From: Jaltomata sinuosa
Lineage: Eukaryota > Streptophyta > Magnoliopsida > Solanales > Solanaceae
Assembly: GCA_003996215.1 (NCBI GenBank)
Contig: QJPP01004058.1
Span: forward strand, 1 to 64,000
Direction of reading: 5' to 3'
Length of the DNA: 64,000 nt
Each line of letters opens with the position of its first letter. The first letter of the stretch is position 1. The translations under genes were made by a program, and so were the position numbers. Under the pieces are notes generated by a model. That model ran no database searches, was not told the DNA's origin, and saw only the letters and a list, made by a program, of their open reading frames with translations. Of the stretch, positions 57,913 to 64,000 are shown in pieces.

Positions 57913-58094
57913 GTATCAAGTACATATTTTTTTCCATCTTCACGGGGCTGCCATCGATGGCGGCTGAGGAGAAGAGAAGAAAAACGAAAAAAAGAAAAGA
58001 AAAATTGGGTTGGGGAGGATTTTAAAATGGACTCGGGTAAAAATAAAAAGGGAATAGGTTATTTCATTGTGAGGCTGCCACGTGTCCCTCCGCC
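57913..58094. mobile_element. MITE interior fragment, copy 2
   Basis: Appears identical to 54315-54496 including the CCGCC duplication before LTR-A, whereas the corresponding 40-kb copy differs by substitutions and a 9-bp gap. It therefore has a different ancestry from the sequence that follows 58121. Confidence 0.85.
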
Positions 58095-59180
58095 TGTAAT
58101 ACCCACAAAATTCTAAGCTAGATCATGACCAGAATTCTATGTGTAAGGTTTTCAAGTAATAGACAAGAAGCACAAATGGGTTCCACAGACCGTGGATGCC
58201 ATTCGTGGAACCAGACGTGCGCGGTGGCAAATGGCTTGAGATCCATGATCGGGATCCATGAACCGTGGAATAGTCCATGGGCCGTGGTCTACCCTCATGG
58301 AAATCAGGCCTGCAGTCTGACAAAAGTGAGGAGAATCACAGACCAGGTCCACTGGCCGTAGACTGGTCCACGGACCGTGGTTCTTTCTTATGGAACCCTG
58401 TGTCAAAACTTTTAGCAGTTTTTCAAATAAATATGTGTCCCGAGGGTATTTTGGACTTTTTTTATTCTTTTAAATCCTATACTAAGTCTTATTAAGCCTA
58501 TAGGAGGGGTTTAATTCACTTAGTAAACTTTTCTCCCCCTCAATCCCACGACACAATTCTCAGAAAGAAAAGAAAGCAAGCGGTCTCTCCACTTTCCATC
58601 CTTAGATATTCTTCTCCAAGTATTCATTCCACAAAGTTCTAGCTAGGAATTCTTCAAAGTTCTAGGTATGTGGGTATTCAGTAAGGGTTATCTTCCACCC
58701 TTATGCCCAAATCTCCAGTTTTAATTTGATTTCTATGAACTTATGAAGTTAGGGTTCTTACTCAATTAAGCAAGTTTCCTGTAAATTCGATTTCCTAATG
58801 TTGTTACATGATTTCGATTTCTACTTACATGATTTTGTATGAGTTTTTACAAGTATTTATTAACCTCGTGCTTTGAAATATAAATCTAGCATAATTTGAC
58901 ATTATTACTTATTTTTAAGAAAATTTGGTATGTTCAGATAACATGACCTCAAGTATTTAGAAAAATTAAATGCCTACTTTCTCAAGCTATGAAATTTAGT
59001 TAGAACATGCATCTGAACTAGCGTTTATGTCATATTTTTAAGAAATATGTTTTCATATTATGTATGATCTCTACGATATAGTTTTGGGAGTAGTATTTAG
59101 CACCGAGGAGGTAAGGGTTCCAGACAACCCAAGTCGAGAACTACATTGTCACGTAGGTTAAAAGATCCTCGTTAGTTGAG
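58095..59180 (+). mobile_element. LTR-A fragment, copy 2 (mosaic start)
   Basis: Starts with the intact TGTAATACCC like the 54-kb solo LTR, then from about 58122 follows the 40-kb copy nearly base for base to the same breakpoint GTTAGTTGAG. The switch lies within a shared tract of about 20 bp (CACAAAATTCTAAGCTAGAT). Confidence 0.85.
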
Positions 59181-60768
59181 GACCAACTAAGGATCCCTAA
59201 GACAACACCTAAGTGTTCACATGTAATCCTGGTCCACATTATGACCAACCTTACAAATATGTACAACCACCCGGCCTCCAAGAACCATCATGCAACAATC
59301 ATATATCAAGAATACAACCCGGTCCACTCATGGAACTATCGTAAGAATACAATCAATGCATGTACAAACAAAACCTGTATCAGGCATAGTACCTGAGCCA
59401 ACCGATATATTGAACCCGTACCAGGCGTGGTACCCGAGCCAATCGATATTATTCTTGTACCAAGCATGGTACCTCACCCAACCAATATGTAATATGTACC
59501 AGGTGTGGTACCCGAGCCAACTGAATGTCACACACAATCTAACAAGTCAATAAATAATGAACAATATCACACTTGTAAACAAATAAGCAACCAAACCAGT
59601 TCATTTCAAATGATTGACACAAGATCTCTTGACATTCATAATTCTTTTCCTTAGCATGCAACTCATACAATAATACGCGATAGTACAAGAATACATATTG
59701 CATATTGGGAAAACAGTAACCATCACCTACCTCGAATAATCTCAAAAGCTCTACTCTGAAGCCTTCCCATTTTTCGAAACCTTTGCTTGTTCTTGGTCTA
59801 AAAGGATTACAAAATATACTAAAATCAGTCCAATGGCCTATAATACCTGGCTTATACAAAATCCCAATCCCCAAGCCAAAACTATAATCATTCCACCCAT
59901 TCCCGGGCTTTCCCACCACAAATTCACCTAATTCTACCATTTTTATGGATACATTAAGTGAATTAAGGAGAATTGATCATAACCCAACAATAATAATCAA
60001 GACCCAAGAACTTAACACCCTAGAATCCCTTTTTTCCTAAGATTCTACCATTCTTAGGTCAATCCAAACCTTCCCCCAAGCCTGAAACTATCAATTCTAC
60101 CATATAGGAAACGTAGTACTAAGTTAGGGGAGAAGAATTCTTACCTTTGGGACAAAAAATAGTGAAAAACAGAGTTGAAATCACCCAAATTGCCCTTTCC
60201 CTACTCCAAAACATTCTTGAGGAAAAACTAACCATTTTGGGGAAGTTTCTGCATTAAATCCTGATGCAGTCTTCTATAGCGGTCCACACTCTGCTATAGT
60301 AGCACCGCCATAGCGGAACCTACTGTTATGGCGGTGCTGACCAATGTTGACTTCCACTATAGCGGTGATTTATCCGCTATAGTGGAGGTCGAGATAGGGC
60401 TGTATCAATTGCAATCGCAGTTGACACTAGACAAAAATTCATAAAATTCCTCGAAAGTGCCTATTTTACAACACACCTTTCCCGACATTCTGGAACAACC
60501 CCTTCATGTCAACCTCGATATTGGAGTTCTACTTACCTGAATTCGTTTCCGAAAAGTATCCCAAACTCCTTTATGTCTTACCTAACAGAAAAAATAGTTC
60601 ACCATAAGACATAATATCTAATCCTTACTCGAATTTCCCTAGACCATACCTTACTCATAAATCATCTGAGATAGCCTAGCCCAGAATTTCTAACTCTCGA
60701 ACCTGGAAGTTTCCTAATCCAAAACTTGGCATGAAAGGTTTACCTATAACGCCATACCCGATCATTAA
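59181..60768 (-). mobile_element. LTR-B fragment, inverted, copy 2
   Basis: Copy of 41871-43458 with only a handful of substitutions, including the 40-bp tandem array (59373-59532) and the CTATAGCGGT cluster (60279-60395). Confidence 0.65.
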
Positions 60769-60770
60769 AT

Positions 60771-61640
60771 TTTATCGATTACATTTTGATATACTTGAGG
60801 AGTACAGAGGAGTATGAGCAACATCTTAGAGTTGTACTTCAGACCTTGCGAGACCATTAGTTATAAGCCAAATTCACTAAGTGTGATTTTGGCTTGAGTC
60901 TGTGGCATTCCTAGGGAACGTGGTGTCCAAGTATCGGATTATGATAGATTCGATAAAGATTGCAGTAGTTCGTGATTGGGCTAGGCCAATTTCTCCTATT
61001 GAGGTTCGCAGTTTCATCGGGTTGGCCGGTTACCACGTGCAGTTTATGGAGGGATTTTATTCTATAGCAGCTTTATTAACTAGATTGGCTTAGTAAAATA
61101 TTCCCTTACAGTGGTCATATTAGTGCAAGGCGGGCTTTCTGAAGCTCAAGGCCTTGTTGACTTCAGCTCTAATTCTTACTCTTTTGATCGAGGGTCAGGG
61201 GTTTACCATGTATTGTGATGCTTCAGGTATTGGTTTAGGTTGTGTGTTGATGCAGAAAGGCCAGGTTATTAATTATGCTTCCATATAGTTGAAGGTTCAC
61301 GAGAGGAACTACCCCACACATGACTTAGAGTTAGCAACGGTAGTCTTCGTATTGAAGATTTGGAGGCATTATCTTTATAGCATGCATTGTGATATCTTCA
61401 CTGACCATTGTAGTCTTTATTACATATTCAGCCAAAAGGATCTAAATTTGAGACATCGTAGGTGGTTGGAGTTACTGAAAATACTATGACATCGCTATTC
61501 TTTATCATCTAGGCAAGGTGAACATGGTAGCGAATGCCTTGAGCTAGAAGGCAATGAGTATGGGTATCTTGTATTTCTTAGTGATAGAGGAGCAACTTTT
61601 AGCATGGGACATCTAGTTCTTGGCTAACAGGTTGGTTAGA
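60771..61640 (+). pseudogene. pol: Chromovirus pol remnant: RT C-terminus and RNase H, copy 2
   Basis: Same structure as copy 1, beginning at the damaged FIDY box. This copy is closer to the chromovirus consensus: SPIEVRSFIGLAGYH, YCDASGIGLGC, and an uninterrupted RNase H segment (61289-61489) with HERNYPTHDLEL, FTDHCSLYYIF and the RHRRWLELL block. Stop codons before and after it remain, so it is also non-functional. The differences suggest copy 1 has drifted further. Confidence 0.85.
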
Positions 61641-63050
61641 CTTGATATTTCTGAGCTGGGCCATATTCTTGCTTGTGTTGAGGCAAGATCTTCCTTGTTA
61701 GAGCATATTTGGGCACAACAGTTTGATAATGTGAGGTTGAGGATCATTCATGACAAGGTGTTGAGCAGTAAGGCTAGGAAGCTGACTGTAGATATAGAGG
61801 GGGTTCTGAGGATCGAGGGTCGTATTTGCATTCCTAGAGTTGGTGAATTGGTTAGCTTGATCTTGGAGGAGGCTTATTGTTCTAGATATTTCATTCATCC
61901 AGGGGTAGCTAAGAAGTATCGTCACTTGAGGCAACACTACTAGAGGTATGGGATGAAGAGGATATTTCACCTTTCATGTCTAGGTGTTTGAACTATCAGG
62001 AGGTGATGTTTGAGCACTAGAGACCAGGTGATTTATCTCGGAGGCTACCCATTCCGGAGTGGAAATGGGAGAGGATAGCCATGGACTTTGTAGTCAGTTT
62101 TCCATGTACCTTGCAGAGATTTGATGCTATTTGGGTCATTATGGATAGGTTGACGAAGTCTGCTCACTTTCTGCCGATTCAGACTTCCAACAGTTTTGAG
62201 AGGTTAGCTCAGATCTACATTCGTGAGATTGTCCTTTTACATGGGGTGATAGTTTCTATCATTTGTGATTGTGGTACTCAGTTCACTTTGCATTTCTGGA
62301 GGTCTATTCAGAGAGAGTTAGGTACTAGACTTGAGCTTAGCACCACTTTTCATCTGCAGACAGACAGTCAGTCAGAGTGCACTATTTGGGCTCTGGAAGA
62401 TATGTTGCAAACCTGTGTTATTGATTTCAGGGGTCAGTGGAACCAGTGTTTAGCCTTGGCAGAGTTTTCATATAATAATAGTTACTATTCCAGCATTCAT
62501 ATGGCTTCGTTCAAGGTTTTGTATGGTATACGGTGCAGATCTCTGGTGGGTTGGTTTGATGCTTTCATACTTAGGTCATGGGGTACCGACTTGCTTCGTG
62601 ATTCTATGGATAGAGTTTGGGTTATTCAAGAGAGACTTCGCATTGCCCAGAGTAGGTAGAAGAGTTATTCTCACTCGAGGGTTCTAGATCTAGAGTTCAT
62701 GGTTGGTGACAGTGTGTTCCTTCGGGTGTTGCCCATGAAGGGCGTGATAAGGTTTGGGAGGAAGGGTAAGCTTAGACCTAGGTTTATTGGGCCATTTGAT
62801 ATCGTTCTTCGTATTGGGGAGGTTGCTTATGAGTTGGCCTTGCCTCCTGCGCTTTCCTGTGTGCATCCTATTTTTCATGTCTCTATGTTGTGGCGGTATA
62901 TTCCGGATGAGTTTCACGTGCTTCAATAGGATTCATTTCAGTTGTATGAGTCCTTAGCTATTGAGGAGGAGCCTGTTGCTATTTCGGATAGACAGGTTAG
63001 GAAGTTGAGGTCCAAGGAGATTCCATCAGTTAAGGTTCAGTGGTGACATC
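61641..63050 (+). pseudogene. int: Chromovirus integrase and chromodomain remnant, copy 2
   Basis: Near-identical to the copy at 44331-45740. The integrase core frame (62081-62659) retains the three acidic positions. The GPY/F-type module (62699-62929) reads KLRPRFIGPF here, the more usual form, against KLSPRFIGPF in copy 1. The chromodomain-like segment follows after the same stop and ends at the same TGA after VQW. The zinc-binding N-terminus has the same damage, so the lesions pre-date the duplication. Confidence 0.87.
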
Positions 63051-63213
63051 GTCTAAGGTCTCGCGAAGCCGGTCAACGGTAGCCTAAGAGCAAGTCAAAA
63101 AGGAGCCTACTTGGGGGATTGAGACTGATATGTAGACCCGCTGTCTTTTTAAGTCATCAGGTACTATTTTGTCTCTAACTTTCAAGGACGAAATTCCTTT
63201 TAGTAGTGGATAT

Positions 63214-64000
63214 TGTAAAGATCCTCCAGGTCATTTTCTATTTTTCATGCTTTTTTTATATTTTAAGCTTTACCTTAGTGGCTACAGGTTATTTATGACT
63301 TTTCAGGACTGACAGTTTGGTGCTCAGATTGTTTGTTAGGCCGTTATGGCCATTTCTCTATTTTAGAACTTGAGCTTAGAAAATATTTGATTTTGGTCAA
63401 CTTTCTTGGTAAGCATGCTCAGAATCAAATTTTGATAGTTCCGTTGGCTCCATACCAGGGACTTTGGTCTAGTGGGACCCTTGGTCTGGGTCTGGGGGCT
63501 TTCGATTTGATTTTGTATTGTTTTCTGTGTTTTCAGGCCAGTTAGGCTTGTATGGTTGACTTTGGTCAATATATAGAGAAGACGGCCTCAAATGGAAATT
63601 CCTTCATCATTGTTAGCTCTGGTATGTTGACTTTGGGCTAGAAGGATCTATGGTTTGGGTTCCGAGGCTTCTTGACTTGTTTTGGGATATTGAATTCTGA
63701 GTTGATTTTGGTCATGGGGCCCACTTTTCATTAAAATATTCTCTGTTGGGAGTTTCGTCAACTCTATTGGTTCGAAATGCTATTTCTAGTAGGGTAACAT
63801 GGTTGGTTTGTGTTCTCGAGATTCTGAATGAATCCTGAGGGTCTGTCGGGTGACTTTTTAGCCTTGGAAGATTTGCTAGTTGCTGATGTGTGTTGCATAC
63901 TAGCTTGGTAATCACGACCGCGAGGTGGTTGTCGTGTTCGCGATAGTCTAGTTTCTTGATCATCATGATCGCATAGGTTGCGCCTTGAGACCGTAATGAA
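63214..64000 (+). mobile_element. LTR-C copy 2, cut by the window end
   Basis: First 787 bp of a second LTR-C, starting TGTAAAGATCC after the same pol 3' end. The offset to copy 1 changes from 17310 to 17304 bp just upstream, because copy 2 lacks 6 bp (about 63146). The remainder lies beyond the window. Confidence 0.85.

Overview
The window looks like repeat-dense, probably heterochromatic plant nuclear DNA, most likely from Solanaceae. The evidence is family-level recognition by eye: a degenerate SolS/TS-type SINE, a MITE with Solanaceae-type terminal inverted repeats, several Tekay/Del-like chromovirus LTRs with TGTAA...GTGACA-type ends, and a solendovirus-like endogenous pararetrovirus. 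No rRNA, tRNA or CRISPR array was seen. The only host-type gene is a frameshifted pectin methylesterase/invertase-inhibitor-like gene near 53 kb.

Layout. (1) An AT-rich, C-poor tandem satellite fills 1-5232, 17623-24286 and 34859-40176, always in the same orientation. It reads as one array of about 17 kb opened by two later insertions. (2) The first insertion (5233-17622) is a minus-strand gypsy-type element arranged LTR - internal - LTR - truncated internal. Its internal region keeps a primer-binding site and a gag zinc-knuckle remnant, and no recognisable pol. (3) The second insertion (24287-34858) is a nearly full-length endogenous pararetrovirus of about 7.5 kb, in the order leader, small ORFs, coat protein, movement protein, protease-RT-RNase H, transactivator, promoter. 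Its coat-protein region is split by a 3.1-kb solo LTR with a perfect 5-bp target duplication (CATAA). All viral genes except the transactivator-like ORF show a break.

(4) From 40177 to 48750 lies a composite of retrotransposon pieces: an LTR end, MITE interior, LTR-A piece, inverted LTR-B piece, the 3' half of a chromovirus pol, and a complete LTR-C. Most of it is repeated almost identically from 58.1 kb to the window end, about 17.3 kb downstream. (5) Between the two copies are a copia-like solo LTR (49012-51778) containing a gypsy solo LTR (49104-51504), the inhibitor-like pseudogene, a SINE, a MITE whose right inverted repeat is split by a solo LTR-A (54497-56393), and a fragment of a non-autonomous Athila-like element (56523-57912).

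The genes do not form a working pathway. The window records nested insertion, LTR-LTR recombination (three solo LTRs with target duplications, a fourth with a one-mismatch duplication) and recent segmental duplication or conversion. The observations most worth checking are the apparently scarless viral insertion in the satellite, two consecutive retropepsin-like domains in the viral pol region, the mosaic breakpoint near 58.1 kb, and promoter-proximal arrays of unrelated short palindromic motifs in different LTR families.
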